A DNA stretch of 64,000 bases from Paenisporosarcina antarctica (GCF_004367585.1 NZ_CP038015.1:2486001-2550000); one strand, 5' to 3'; positions 1 to 8,908 are shown, numbered from the stretch's first letter. The notes: generated by a model from the letters alone, not told the origin. A program made the numbers and translations.

Positions 1-168
1 AGCCCCCATAAATATGGCCCAGATAAAGGAATAGTTCGCTACCTCTTCAGTCCAAATCACAGAAATACCTAGATAACGCGTTGCGATTTGTATCAAAATC
101 GTGATAAAAAATAGACTTAAAAACAGCACACCAACTGTCATTTGTATTTTTTCAAGCATTCTAACCAT
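1..168 (-). CDS. dctQ: TRAP transporter small permease (DctQ-like), 5' end only
   Basis: Only the first 56 codons lie in the window; the gene runs off the left edge. The visible protein starts MVRMLEKIQMTVGVLF, has one long hydrophobic segment at about residues 10-28, and then the stretch RYLGISVIWTEEVANYSFIW, which is typical of DctQ subunits (Arg-Tyr, then a Trp-Thr-Glu-Glu at the start of the second membrane helix). DctQ proteins are four-helix membrane subunits that pair with DctM in sodium-driven uptake of organic acids. The ATG is preceded by GGGGTGG at good spacing. It lies 24 bases behind dctP, so it is in the same operon; a dctM gene is expected next, outside the window. Confidence 0.85.
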   Translation of the reverse strand, partial: MVRMLEKIQMTVGVLFLSLFFITILIQIATRYLGISVIWTEEVANYSFIWAIFMGA

Positions 169-192
169 ACTGTCCACCCCTATTGTTAACGA

Positions 193-1215
193 TTATTTAC
201 GTAGGCTGTTGATTTGTTCAACAATTTCTTCTGCACCGATATCTACTGCCAATTTATCTTGAATAGGAATCGCAAGTTCTTGGAATTTAGTCGTATCGAT
301 TTCATTCACAACGGCACCTTCGTCGATTGCTTTTTGTTTATATTCTTCTTCTTGTGCATAGACTGCTTCACGCTCAGCTTCTACAGATGCTGTAGCTGCT
401 TCTAACAAAGCTTCTTTTTGTTCATCAGTCATAGCATCAAATTTCTTGCCGTTTACTAGCATTAAGCGAGTTGTATAATCATGTGCTGTTTCAGAAATGA
501 ACTTACCATTTTTCGTTTTGTGATGGTTTTGTTGAACAAAGTATGGATAAGCATTCTCAGATGAATCCACTACATTTTGTTGAAGTGCTTGATAAAGCTC
601 ACCCCATGCAACAGACGTTGGTACTGCTCCAGCTTGTGTCCAGTAATCCGACACGACGCCAGATGTTTGAGTACGGATAGATAAACCTTTCAAATCGTCC
701 ATCGATTCAATCGGTTTCTTTCCGTAGTAATGACGCACACCAGCTGACCAATATCCAACTAATTTAAAATCATTGTTAGATTTCTCGTTAATCAGCTCCG
801 CCATTTGGTCTCCAACTTCACCATCAACAACTGATTCCCAGTGCTCATAGCTTTCAAATAGATAAGGTAGTGCTAATAGATCAACTTCTTTTACACCAGT
901 TTGAGACATAAATCCTGGTGACACGACAATGACATCAGCTGCACCTAATTTTAGCTTTTCAACAAGTTCAGACTCTTCTGTTCCAAGTGTACCTGCATGA
1001 ACTTCTACCTCTATATTTGCGTTGGAGTCTTCAAGAACTTCCTCAAACTTTAATAATCCAGTTTGATATGGATTGTCAGGTGAAGTTTGGTTATGAGCAG
1101 CAAGAATTTTTAAGCTTTCCCCATCACTTGATCCTTCTGTTTTGCTATCTCCACAACCGGCAAGAATTGCAGATAACCCCATTGTTACTGCTGCTACAAA
1201 AATTAATTTTTTCAT
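193..1215 (-). CDS. dctP: TRAP transporter substrate-binding lipoprotein (DctP family)
   Basis: 340 residues with a lipoprotein signal peptide: positive MKK, hydrophobic core and lipobox LAGC with the acylated Cys at residue 21. The rest matches DctP/TeaA binding proteins, including the region LSIRTQTSGVVSDYW with the Arg that usually binds the substrate carboxylate, followed by GAVPTSVAWGELYQALQQ. It would capture an organic acid outside the membrane and pass it to DctQ/DctM. The gene sits 17 bases after hxlB and is followed by dctQ. The substrate cannot be read from sequence; the neighbouring hexulose-phosphate enzymes suggest a sugar acid. Confidence 0.92.
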   Translation of the reverse strand: MKKLIFVAAVTMGLSAILAGCGDSKTEGSSDGESLKILAAHNQTSPDNPYQTGLLKFEEVLEDSNANIEVEVHAGTLGTEESELVEKLKLGAADVIVVSPGFMSQTGVKEVDLLALPYLFESYEHWESVVDGEVGDQMAELINEKSNNDFKLVGYWSAGVRHYYGKKPIESMDDLKGLSIRTQTSGVVSDYWTQAGAVPTSVAWGELYQALQQNVVDSSENAYPYFVQQNHHKTKNGKFISETAHDYTTRLMLVNGKKFDAMTDEQKEALLEAATASVEAEREAVYAQEEEYKQKAIDEGAVVNEIDTTKFQELAIPIQDKLAVDIGAEEIVEQINSLRK

Positions 1216-1232
1216 TTTCCATTTCCCCTTTG

Positions 1233-1790
1233 CTATTCCATATTTGTGTGTTTATTTTTCATTTCTTCAAATGACATAGAATCAGACGCCTTTTCCAATG
1301 TATAGATAATAATACTATCCAGTAAGAGATGAACTGATTGATCAAACTGATTACCTAGCGGTTGAATCGTATCTGGTTCATTACTCTTGCGATACTTTGT
1401 TGCAGCTGGTACATGTAGAACATTTTGACAATCCTTACTAACCTTAGCTTCACGATTAGTTGTGACAAGTGCAAGAACTGCCTCTTTTTTCTTTATGGTT
1501 TCTACTAAACTTGTAATCATGGCTGATGAACCAGAACCAGAGATGACGACAAGCAAATCATCTTTCTGAATGCTCGGTGTTGTGGTCTCCCCGACGACAT
1601 AAACCGAAAACCCTCCGTGCATTAATCGCATAGCAAACGCTTTTCCCATTAATCCCGACCGACCTTCACCGAAAACAAAAATGTTTTTTGCCTGGACTAG
1701 TAACTCAGATAGCTCAATTGCTTCCGTTTCATTTACATGAGCTAATACGGTTTTGATTTCTTGTGTAACGGTTTCAAGTATGTTCCTCAA
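1233..1790 (-). CDS. hxlB: 6-phospho-3-hexuloisomerase-like SIS domain protein
   Basis: 185 residues, the usual length for HxlB, forming a single SIS sugar-phosphate isomerase domain. Visible SIS elements are FGEGRSGLMGKAFAMRL near residue 40 and VVISGSGSSAMI near residue 80. HxlB converts arabino-3-hexulose 6-phosphate to fructose 6-phosphate. The start is TTG, which overlaps the hxlA stop codon by four bases, so the two are translationally coupled. Known pairs of this type fix formaldehyde by the ribulose monophosphate route, but here the pair is joined to a LacI regulator and a TRAP transporter, so a role in sugar-acid breakdown is equally possible. Confidence 0.85.
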   Translation of the reverse strand: MRNILETVTQEIKTVLAHVNETEAIELSELLVQAKNIFVFGEGRSGLMGKAFAMRLMHGGFSVYVVGETTTPSIQKDDLLVVISGSGSSAMITSLVETIKKKEAVLALVTTNREAKVSKDCQNVLHVPAATKYRKSNEPDTIQPLGNQFDQSVHLLLDSIIIYTLEKASDSMSFEEMKNKHTNME

Positions 1791-2416
1791 AACTGTGTCA
1801 CCCCCTCTTGTATTTCTTTTGCGGCTACAGCTGGATTCTCATGACCTGTGATAGCGCTTCCAACAATCACGACTGAAGGTTGTTGTTTCATGAGTAACGG
1901 TAATAGATCGCGATTGATACCACCAGATACAACAAGTTGGAAATCCGAAATATGATTGGTTAATTGGAAATGTTGTGCACCCCATTCCACATCCTTTTGC
2001 AAATCAATGCCGATATGAATATTAAACATTCGTACCCCAAGACGATGGAGCTCTTCGACCCTTGCATAATCAGTTACTCCGAGTAAATCAACCATCAACT
2101 GTTGACCATATTGATTGGCGACAACTAACATATCTTCGATCGTTTGATTATTGGCAAAAGCCATAACGGTCGTAATATGTGCACCTGCTTCAAAAGCTTG
2201 TTTTGCTTCATGCTTACCGGCATCGCAAGTCTTCATATCAGCAACAATCTTTTTATTTGGATAGCGTTCGCTCATTTCACGGACAATCGACATTCCGTAT
2301 TCTTTAATAACACCCGTTCCTACTTCAATAAAGTCGATATAGGACTCAGTCTGCTCGACTATTTCAAAACACTTTTCTTTAGTAAGTCGGTCAAGCGCCA
2401 ATTGAATTTTCGTCAT
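1787..2416 (-). CDS. hxlA: 3-hexulose-6-phosphate synthase-like (OMP decarboxylase superfamily)
   Basis: 209 residues from the ATG giving MTKIQLALDRL, chosen because GGGAGGGG lies just ahead; an upstream start would overlap the regulator gene. It is a TIM barrel of the orotidine-phosphate decarboxylase superfamily, with Asp9, Glu31 and the D-x-K-x-x-D motif at residues 60-65 (ADMKTCDAG). This superfamily holds both hexulose-phosphate synthase (formaldehyde plus ribulose 5-phosphate) and 3-keto-L-gulonate-6-phosphate decarboxylase. The overall look and the pairing with hxlB favour the synthase, but the TRAP-transporter context leaves the substrate open. Confidence 0.82.
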   Translation of the reverse strand: MTKIQLALDRLTKEKCFEIVEQTESYIDFIEVGTGVIKEYGMSIVREMSERYPNKKIVADMKTCDAGKHEAKQAFEAGAHITTVMAFANNQTIEDMLVVANQYGQQLMVDLLGVTDYARVEELHRLGVRMFNIHIGIDLQKDVEWGAQHFQLTNHISDFQLVVSGGINRDLLPLLMKQQPSVVIVGSAITGHENPAVAAKEIQEGVTQF

Positions 2417-2430
2417 ATACAATCCCCTCC

Positions 2431-3426
2431 CTAGCAAGAATCTCTTTCAATTAACACTGGTTGAAATAAGTAAATATGTTCTTCTTCTTTAAAATCACCT
2501 TTGATTTTTTCAAGTAATAGTTCAGCTGCTTTTTTTCCCATTTCAAAAGCAGGCTGTGCAACGACAGTTAATGCCGGATTGTATAAATTCCCAAATGAAA
2601 CATCATCTATACTAATCAGTGCAAAGTCTTTCGGAATCACAATATGATGTTCTTTCACGTAGTTCAAGATTTCTAGAAGTGCTAAGTCATTTCCTGCAAT
2701 AATTGCATCAACTGGCTTGCTAGTAAGTAACTCACCAAGACTTGACTTTAATTGACCAAGATCTCTACTGACAATATAACCTTCATCTATCGGCAATTGA
2801 TGGAGTGAGGTAAGTTCCTTGAATACCCTAACCCGTTCCTGTCGAGGGAATACTCTGTGAAGCGCATTGGTCATTAAAGCTATTTTTTTATAGCCCTTTT
2901 CCACTAAATGTTCTACAGCCATTTTGACGGCTTGTTCATTATCAAGAAGAACTGAGGAAATTTTAAGATCAGGAATCTTTCGATCAAGAAATACAACCGG
3001 ATAATTTGTTTTCACCATTTCTTCATAGAGTTCAAGATTTTCCCCCGTTGGAAAAACAATTAAGCCATCTACTTGTTTATCACGCAGCATCTGAATATAG
3101 CGTTCTTCTTTTTCAGGGTTATCGTCTGCGTTACAAACAATAACGTGAAAATCCAAAGAATTGCAATAATCTTCAATAGAGCGGATAACCTGTGTTGAGA
3201 AAGCATGTAAAATATTCGATACAATCACACCTATCGTAAAAGTGGACTTTTGTTTTAAGCTACGGGCCACACTATTTGGACGATAGTTCAGTTCTTTAAT
3301 TGCCTCTTCAATACGGATCTTCGTACTCTCTGACATAAACTTATATCGTTTATTTACATATTGCGAAATAGTACTCTTGGATACTCCGGCATAGGCAGCA
3401 ACATCAGCCATCGTTACTTTATTCAT
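2431..3426 (-). CDS. LacI-family transcriptional regulator of the hxl-TRAP operon
   Basis: 331 residues. The N-terminal helix-turn-helix VTMADVAAYAGVSKSTISQY is classic LacI, followed by the hinge region (RPNSVARSLKQK) and a periplasmic-binding-protein-like effector domain. It is the first gene of a five-gene operon and ends 14 bases before hxlA. The start ATG has GGGGG upstream. A tandem operator-like repeat and a cre-like sequence lie directly upstream, so autoregulation of the whole operon is likely (inference). The effector is probably the transported acid or a sugar phosphate. Confidence 0.92.
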   Translation of the reverse strand: MNKVTMADVAAYAGVSKSTISQYVNKRYKFMSESTKIRIEEAIKELNYRPNSVARSLKQKSTFTIGVIVSNILHAFSTQVIRSIEDYCNSLDFHVIVCNADDNPEKEERYIQMLRDKQVDGLIVFPTGENLELYEEMVKTNYPVVFLDRKIPDLKISSVLLDNEQAVKMAVEHLVEKGYKKIALMTNALHRVFPRQERVRVFKELTSLHQLPIDEGYIVSRDLGQLKSSLGELLTSKPVDAIIAGNDLALLEILNYVKEHHIVIPKDFALISIDDVSFGNLYNPALTVVAQPAFEMGKKAAELLLEKIKGDFKEEEHIYLFQPVLIERDSC

Positions 3427-3450
3427 TTTTTTACCCCCAGCGGAATTTTA

Positions 3451-3476
3451 GTAAATCGGTTTAGTAAATCGGTTTA
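3451..3476. promoter_or_regulatory. Tandem 13-bp LacI-type operator repeat
   Basis: The 13-mer GTAAATCGGTTTA occurs twice back to back, 25 bases upstream of the LacI gene. Each copy contains AAATCGGTTT, an imperfect palindrome around a central CG, the usual LacI-family operator layout. Binding by the adjacent regulator is inferred. Confidence 0.6.
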
Positions 3477-3489
3477 GTAGAAGTATAAA

Positions 3490-3503
3490 TGAAAGCGATT
3501 CCA
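3490..3503. promoter_or_regulatory. cre-like site (CcpA) upstream of the hxl-TRAP operon
   Basis: TGAAAGCGATTCCA matches the catabolite response element TGWAANCGNTNWCA at 13 of 14 positions. It lies just upstream of the tandem operator, so glucose repression of this catabolic operon is plausible. Confidence 0.4.
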
Positions 3504-3720
3504 AAATCAACACTAAATTTTCTGGTAATTAGATTTTTTTTTGTGGGCATGGAATTCTCACAGAACAACTGAATTTGAACGGGGGTAAATCCATTTTAAC
3601 AGGAATAAAATGGTGGAACGTTCCTCCACATCGATATCTGATACGTCAAAAATGGATTTGAGCTATAAAATATTTGAACATGCAAATCGACGGAACTGCA
3701 TTTCGTCCGTTATCGAGACA

Positions 3721-3864
3721 CTATTTATGTTTCAGTTCTTCGAGCACAAAAGAAAAGTCAACGAGTTCATTGATTTGGTGTAGCATATTATTTTCTGGCA
3801 CAACGATATCGGAAATCGTCATAAATGGGCTTAGGCTTAAAGATTCTTGATCGGAAATAATTGG
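3721..3864 (-). pseudogene. IS1182-type transposase, N-terminal remnant
   Basis: The minus strand encodes a short peptide with SDQESLSLSPF, then DIVVPENNMLHQINELVDF and SFVLEELKHK before a stop. This is the typical N-terminus of IS1182-family transposases (VPxDNLLRxINELVDFSFxYEELKDKY), which are over 400 residues long; nothing of the DDE domain follows. The usual start Met is also missing. It is a decayed fragment of an insertion sequence. The surrounding gene-free DNA (3504-4040) holds one imperfect stem at 3906-3945 and otherwise nothing recognised. Confidence 0.6.
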
Positions 3865-4040
3865 GACACTACTTGAAATTAGTGCACTTATTATACAACA
3901 AAAAGAAGCAATCCCTTCCTCGCCAAATTGAGGAAAGAATTGCTTGTTTAGATTGAAAAGCCGGCACATTCTGTTAGTTTTTGAACAGATAAAGGAACTT
4001 ACTTCTTTAGATGAAAGAAAATATATATACAAGTGATTGC

Positions 4041-4207
4041 AGTGGAAGGCGGCGACTCCGGCGGGAAAAGCGAGACAGACGAGACCCCACAGGTAACGAA
4101 TTGTGCACAATTCGTTTGCGACGAGTAACCGCAGGAGCAAGGGTTTTCTAGCGGACGAGGAGGCTTGCGCTTGCCCCGCGGAAAGCGTCCGCATGAAACG
4201 GAAATCA
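4041..4207 (-). repeat. GC-rich dispersed intergenic repeat (Bacillaceae GGCGGCGACTC...GAAAGCGTCCGC type)
   Basis: This block is far richer in GC than its surroundings. It begins TGGAAGGCGGCGACTCC and ends CCGCGGAAAGCGTCCGCATG, with an inner palindrome ACGAATTGTGCACAATTCGT. I know this block as a common non-coding repeat in Bacillaceae and Planococcaceae genomes. Open frames across it look spurious. A related, inverted copy lies at 60844-61060. Confidence 0.7.
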
Positions 4208-4280
4208 CCTATACTCCCTATCGCTAGACTTTTCTATATAACTAGTTATGAGTAGCATTATCACCCCGCTGATAACAATA

Positions 4281-5255
4281 CTATAACCACCACATATCAG
4301 CCGGTTGTTCTTTAATCACTACTGATTTTAAATTGGATACTGCACGCTGGAATCCTTCTTCGATGCTCATGATTGGGTCTTCGTGTTCGATGCTGACAAC
4401 ATAATCATAGCCATAGGTGCGAAGGGCACTTATAATGTCTGACCATTCTTGAACGGAATGTCCACAACCTACTGAACGAAAGCTCCATGCACGTGTGCGG
4501 ATATTATTGTAAGGTTGCATGTCTGTCAGACCATACATATTTACATTGTCTTGGTCGATATACGTATCTTTTGCATGGAAATGATGGATTGCATTTTCTT
4601 TTCCAAGAATTTTGATGGCTCCAACAGGGTCAATTCCTTGCCACCATAAGTGACTTGGATCAAGGTTTGCACCAATGTATTCATTCGTCGCTTCACGAAG
4701 TTTCAACAATGTATATGGTGTATGCACGGAGAAACCACCGTGCAATTCAAGACCAATCTTCACGTTAGCTTGTTTAGCAATTTCCGCTATTTCACTCCAA
4801 TAAGGAATTAGTTTCTGTTCCCATTGCCAAGCTAAAATATCTCCGTATTCATTTGGCCATGGTGCAACAGGCCAGTTTGGATGTTTGGCATCCTCGTCTG
4901 CACCTGGAGTTCCAGAGAATGTGTTGACAACTGGAACACCCATTAGTTGGGCCAATTTAATGCTTTTTCGCAACGCTTCATCGCCATCTTTTGCTAAAGT
5001 TGGATCTGGACTAACCGGATTTCCATGACAGCTAAATGCACTGATTGTTAATCCGCGAGAAATAATAGCATCCAAATACTCATTACGTTTTCCTTCATCT
5101 TCTAACAGTTCATCAATTGGACAGTGATCCGTTCCAGGATAGCCACCAGTTCCAATCTCAACTGCATCTAAGCCTGATGCTTTTACATAATCAAGCATTT
5201 CTTCAAATGGTTTTTGGGCAAATAACACTGTAAATACGCCTAATTTCACGTCCAA
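4281..5255 (-). CDS. Sugar phosphate isomerase/epimerase-like TIM-barrel protein
   Basis: 324 residues of the AP-endonuclease-2/xylose-isomerase-like TIM-barrel family. Metal-binding residues are recognisable in GLELHGGFSVH, NLDPSHLWWQGID, HFHAKD and VSIEHEDP. It is the last gene of an eight-gene operon, 7 bases behind an oxidoreductase gene. In comparable clusters such proteins epimerise, isomerise or cleave keto-sugars made by Gfo/Idh/MocA enzymes; that role here is inferred from context. The exact reaction is unknown. Confidence 0.88.
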   Translation of the reverse strand: MDVKLGVFTVLFAQKPFEEMLDYVKASGLDAVEIGTGGYPGTDHCPIDELLEDEGKRNEYLDAIISRGLTISAFSCHGNPVSPDPTLAKDGDEALRKSIKLAQLMGVPVVNTFSGTPGADEDAKHPNWPVAPWPNEYGDILAWQWEQKLIPYWSEIAEIAKQANVKIGLELHGGFSVHTPYTLLKLREATNEYIGANLDPSHLWWQGIDPVGAIKILGKENAIHHFHAKDTYIDQDNVNMYGLTDMQPYNNIRTRAWSFRSVGCGHSVQEWSDIISALRTYGYDYVVSIEHEDPIMSIEEGFQRAVSNLKSVVIKEQPADMWWL

Positions 5256-5262
5256 TTCCCCC

Positions 5263-6303
5263 TTATGTGAATGAAACTGCTTTTCCAGTTTCGCTGCTTT
5301 GATAAATAGCCTCTATTACTTTGGAAACAATAAGTGCTTCTTGAGGCTTAACAAGAGGAGTTTGACGTCCTTTACAACTTTCAATAAAATTAATGGCTTG
5401 TGAGATTCCAGGATTATCTTCATCTGAAATCCAATACGCTTGTTGATCTAAAAGCATTCCGTACTTTGATTGATAGAGCTTTAATGGAAACACATCAAGC
5501 CCACCACTTGTACCTGATATACTAACTCCTTCAATATCATCCGCCAAATTTGCTGCCCATGATGTTTCAAATAATAGCGTAGCACCATCTTTAAATTTAA
5601 TATACGCCGTCGCATGGTCATCTACTTCAAATGTCGTATGGTCAAACTTACCCCATTGATTCACCACATCCGGTTGACGGCTTAACTCATTGTATGTTGC
5701 TCCTGAAACTTCTGCAATCTCAGGGAAATCCATTAAATGAAGTGCTAAATCTAGGAAGTGACAACCAAAATCGATTAAACTGCCGCCACCTTGTAGATCT
5801 TTATTGGTAAAAACGCCCCAACCTGGTACTTTTCGTCTTCGAATCGCTTGCGCACGAGAAACAAGCGGACGACCAATTTCGCCTTCATCGATAAATCTTT
5901 TCGCAGCACGCGCTTCTTTCATGTAGCGATAGTGGTAAGCAATCATTAACACTTTTCCCGCAGCATCAGCTGCTTCGATCATCGCTTCACATTCTTTTGA
6001 AGTCATGGCCATTGGCTTTTCACATAACACATGCTTTCCTGCATTTAAAGCGGCAATCGCAATCTCTGCGTGAAATTTATTTGGCGTACATATTGTCACG
6101 GCATCAACATGTTCAAAAAGCTTCGTATATTGTGATGTGTAAAAAGGGATTGAGAATTCGGCTGCAACTGACTGTGCTCGCTCCTGAATCACATCACAAA
6201 CGGCGGTTACCTCAACATGGTCGCTTAACTTCAGAAAGGAGGGAAGATGCCTTGAAACGGCAATTCCTCCAACTCCTATAAGTCCGACTCTCAGTTTTTC
6301 CAT
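5263..6303 (-). CDS. Gfo/Idh/MocA-family NAD(P)-dependent oxidoreductase (second copy)
   Basis: 346 residues from the ATG giving MEKLRVGLIGVGGIAVSRH; the AGGTGATG just upstream is the ribosome site, so the earlier GTG/ATG codons were rejected. An N-terminal Rossmann fold (GVGGIA) is followed by the family motif VLCEKPMA with its catalytic Lys, then a C-terminal substrate domain with DFGCHFLDLALH. Such enzymes oxidise or reduce a sugar hydroxyl, often at C3. It is paralogous to the next gene upstream, 9 bases away, and both probably act on the sugar taken up by the operon's ABC transporter. Confidence 0.9.
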   Translation of the reverse strand: MEKLRVGLIGVGGIAVSRHLPSFLKLSDHVEVTAVCDVIQERAQSVAAEFSIPFYTSQYTKLFEHVDAVTICTPNKFHAEIAIAALNAGKHVLCEKPMAMTSKECEAMIEAADAAGKVLMIAYHYRYMKEARAAKRFIDEGEIGRPLVSRAQAIRRRKVPGWGVFTNKDLQGGGSLIDFGCHFLDLALHLMDFPEIAEVSGATYNELSRQPDVVNQWGKFDHTTFEVDDHATAYIKFKDGATLLFETSWAANLADDIEGVSISGTSGGLDVFPLKLYQSKYGMLLDQQAYWISDEDNPGISQAINFIESCKGRQTPLVKPQEALIVSKVIEAIYQSSETGKAVSFT

Positions 6304-6312
6304 CTTCATCAC

Positions 6313-7338
6313 CTATAACTTCACAATTTTTTTCGTATCATTTGATTCTAATGCACCTAAGATCACGAGCAATGATTTCTTGCCTTCTTCTCCACTAATT
6401 AAAGGCGGGTTGCCAGTCAAAATTGATTCAATAAAATGATTAATGACGCCAGTTGTAATTTGACCGCCCTCTTCATTTGATTGAATTTGTCCAAGGCTAA
6501 ACTCTTCTTTCGTGCCGTCATTTTTATGGTAAACAACCGAATAATTTTCGTCGTCTTCTAAGCGTAAAACACCATTTTCAGTGTAAATTACAGTTGAATT
6601 ATCTTCTTTTCCATTATAAGACCAGCTAGCTGCAAGTGTCCCAATGATGCCACTTTGTGTTTTCAAAATAAGCACCGCATTGTCATCTACGTCCGCATCT
6701 ATTTTTGAACTTGTTTCAAGCATTGCAGCAACTTCAACCATTTCTTCACCTAGAATATAGCGTAGTAAATCGATTTTGTGTATACCGAGGTCGCCCATAG
6801 CACCAATAAACGCTTCATTTTTATTAAAGAACCAGCTGCTTTTACCGTCTGCACTCCATGCTTCTGGTCCAGGATGACCAAAAGCGGTTCTGAAGCTGTA
6901 TATTTTACCGAGCTTCCCTGTTGCAATCCAATCTCTTGCTTGTTGATGAGATTCAACAAAACGTTGGTTGTGACCGATCATAAGCGTTTTGCCACTATTT
7001 TTTGCTGCTTCAATCATTTGATTTGCTTCTAGTTCACTTGTCGCCATTGGTTTTTCGCAAAGAACATGCTTGCCTGCTTCTAGTGCAGCAACTGTAATTG
7101 GCGCGTGTAAATAGTTAGGTGTACAAACACTTACTGCATCAAGATCTTCTTTTAACAGATCGTGATAATTTGTAAATATTTTAGTAACACCGTATAGTTC
7201 ACCTACTTCTTTTGCTCTTGCTTCATTAATATCACAAACTGCGACAAGTTCAACCTGATCATTTCCAGCGTATTCTACTAAATGACGATATTTCGCAATG
7301 CTACCAGTTCCAATTACACCGACTTTTAATTTTGCCAT
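6313..7338 (-). CDS. Gfo/Idh/MocA-family NAD(P)-dependent oxidoreductase (first copy)
   Basis: 341 residues. The Rossmann motif GVIGTGSIAKYRH begins at residue 7, VLCEKPMATSELEA carries the conserved EKP, and GDLGIHKIDLLRYILG lies in the substrate domain. Two different members of this family in one operon suggests oxidation of one sugar position and later reduction of another, as in known keto-sugar pathways (inference). It is 6 bases behind the ThuA gene. Substrate and cofactor preference cannot be told from sequence. Confidence 0.9.
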   Translation of the reverse strand: MAKLKVGVIGTGSIAKYRHLVEYAGNDQVELVAVCDINEARAKEVGELYGVTKIFTNYHDLLKEDLDAVSVCTPNYLHAPITVAALEAGKHVLCEKPMATSELEANQMIEAAKNSGKTLMIGHNQRFVESHQQARDWIATGKLGKIYSFRTAFGHPGPEAWSADGKSSWFFNKNEAFIGAMGDLGIHKIDLLRYILGEEMVEVAAMLETSSKIDADVDDNAVLILKTQSGIIGTLAASWSYNGKEDNSTVIYTENGVLRLEDDENYSVVYHKNDGTKEEFSLGQIQSNEEGGQITTGVINHFIESILTGNPPLISGEEGKKSLLVILGALESNDTKKIVKL

Positions 7339-7344
7339 AATGTA

Positions 7345-8073
7345 TTATTCCTCCTTGTAGCCTTCAAGCTTTTCTAGTGGCTTTGCATTTCCATAGACAG
7401 GGTAGTCACGATTTGTTGGCGTAGCCCATTTCACAGCATTACCTATGACTTTTTGTATTTGTTTATTATAGTAAGTTGGATGTGTTTCATGTCCAGGACG
7501 GAAATAGAAAATCTTACCGTTCCCACGTTTAAAGGTTGCCCCACTTCGGAACACTTCCCCACCTTGGAACCAACTAATGAATACGAGTTCATCTGGTGCT
7601 GGGATATCAAAGTGTTCGCCGTACATTTCCTCTTCTTCGATTTCAATGTATTCGCCAATACCTTGAGCGATAGGATGACTTGGATCGACAACCCACAGAC
7701 GTTCTTTTTCCTTTGCTTCACGCCATTTTAAATCGCAGCCAGTACCCATTAGTTTCTTGAAAATTTTCGAGAAATGAGCAGAGTGAAGGACAATGAGTCC
7801 CATGCCTTCCCATACGCGTTTTTGAACTTTCTCAACAATTTCATCGCTTACTTCATCATGTGCAAGATGTCCCCACCATAGAAGTACATCTGTATTATTT
7901 AATACATCATCAGTTAGGCCGTGTTGTGGTTCGTCCAAAGTTGCCGTTTTAACATCGAAGCCTTGCTCGCCTAGTGCAGTAGCTAAAACTTGATGTATTC
8001 CGTCTGGATATATGTTGCGAACCTCTTCGTGTTGTTGTTCATGACGATATTCATTCCATACTGTAACTTTCAT
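7345..8073 (-). CDS. ThuA domain-containing protein
   Basis: 242 residues, a single ThuA (trehalose-utilisation, class I glutamine amidotransferase-like) domain. Visible marks are [32 protein letters not shown] and [19 protein letters not shown]. ThuA proteins occur next to Gfo/Idh/MocA dehydrogenases in trehalose, sucrose and keto-sugar clusters, and the context here is the same. No signal peptide, so it acts in the cytoplasm. It follows the second permease by 13 bases. Confidence 0.9.
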   Translation of the reverse strand: MKVTVWNEYRHEQQHEEVRNIYPDGIHQVLATALGEQGFDVKTATLDEPQHGLTDDVLNNTDVLLWWGHLAHDEVSDEIVEKVQKRVWEGMGLIVLHSAHFSKIFKKLMGTGCDLKWREAKEKERLWVVDPSHPIAQGIGEYIEIEEEEMYGEHFDIPAPDELVFISWFQGGEVFRSGATFKRGNGKIFYFRPGHETHPTYYNKQIQKVIGNAVKWATPTNRDYPVYGNAKPLEKLEGYKEE

Positions 8074-8086
8074 TTATGACACTCCT

Positions 8087-8908
8087 TTACTCTTTTACTG
8101 AGCCAGATGTTAGTCCGGAAACTATTCTTCTTTGGAAAATCAATACAAGTATAACAATTGGGATGGTCACAATGACAGTTGCAGCTGATATATCACCCCA
8201 TGGAATTGAAAATTGACTTTGGTAGAACGAAATTCCAACTGGCACTGTACGCCACGAATCTTCTGTGTTGATGGTTAAAGCAAATAAATATTCATTCCAC
8301 GCTGCAATGAAAACAAGAATTGCAGTTGTAAATATACCAGGTGCCGCAAGCGGGAAAATAATTTTACGGAATGTTTGAAAAGGTGTTGCTCCATCAAGTT
8401 TTGCCGATTCTTCAAGCTCCCAAGGTATCTTTTGGAAGAATGTTGCCAGAATCCAGATAGCAAGTGGCAAACTAATGGTGATGTAGGGAATTACGAGCCC
8501 CATATAGCTATTACGAAGTCCGATTGCCGTAATAAAGTTATAGATAGGTGAAATAATCGCAATTTGCGGGAACATGGATGATGCTAAAATTATACCTAAT
8601 ATGAGCCCTTTAAATTTAATTGGGAGTCGAGTCAGTGCATATGCTGCAATGGAAGCGAATCCGATCGCGATAATCGTCGTTAAGCTAGAAACGATAAAGC
8701 TATTAAACATATAGCGAACCAAAGGTCGATTCGTTAATGCATTAATGTATGAATCTATTGAGGGACTTGATGTAAACCAGTTAAAATTATTGAAAATTTC
8801 ACCCGGAGGTTTGATCGACGTGAGGAAGACCCAGATAAAAGGGAACATCACGAAAAACACAAACACAACGAGAAAAATGTAAAAACCGATTCCTGGACGC
8901 TTGTTCAT
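8087..8908 (-). CDS. Carbohydrate ABC transporter permease (MalG type)
   Basis: 273 residues with six membrane segments. The binding-protein-dependent transport signature (EAA loop) is ESAKLDGATPFQTFRKIIFPL, contacting the ATPase. It forms the inner-membrane channel with the 8921-10234 gene, whose end is 12 bases away. The operon lacks an ATP-binding subunit, so a shared MsmX-type ATPase encoded elsewhere is expected, as for many Bacillus sugar importers. Confidence 0.93.
   Translation of the reverse strand: MNKRPGIGFYIFLVVFVFFVMFPFIWVFLTSIKPPGEIFNNFNWFTSSPSIDSYINALTNRPLVRYMFNSFIVSSLTTIIAIGFASIAAYALTRLPIKFKGLILGIILASSMFPQIAIISPIYNFITAIGLRNSYMGLVIPYITISLPLAIWILATFFQKIPWELEESAKLDGATPFQTFRKIIFPLAAPGIFTTAILVFIAAWNEYLFALTINTEDSWRTVPVGISFYQSQFSIPWGDISAATVIVTIPIVILVLIFQRRIVSGLTSGSVKE

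Noticed and set aside
3721-4208. Longer minus-strand frames across 3865-4208
   Set aside because: They run through the GC-rich dispersed repeat with no ribosome site and low-complexity translation; only the 3721-3864 transposase fragment resembles a protein.
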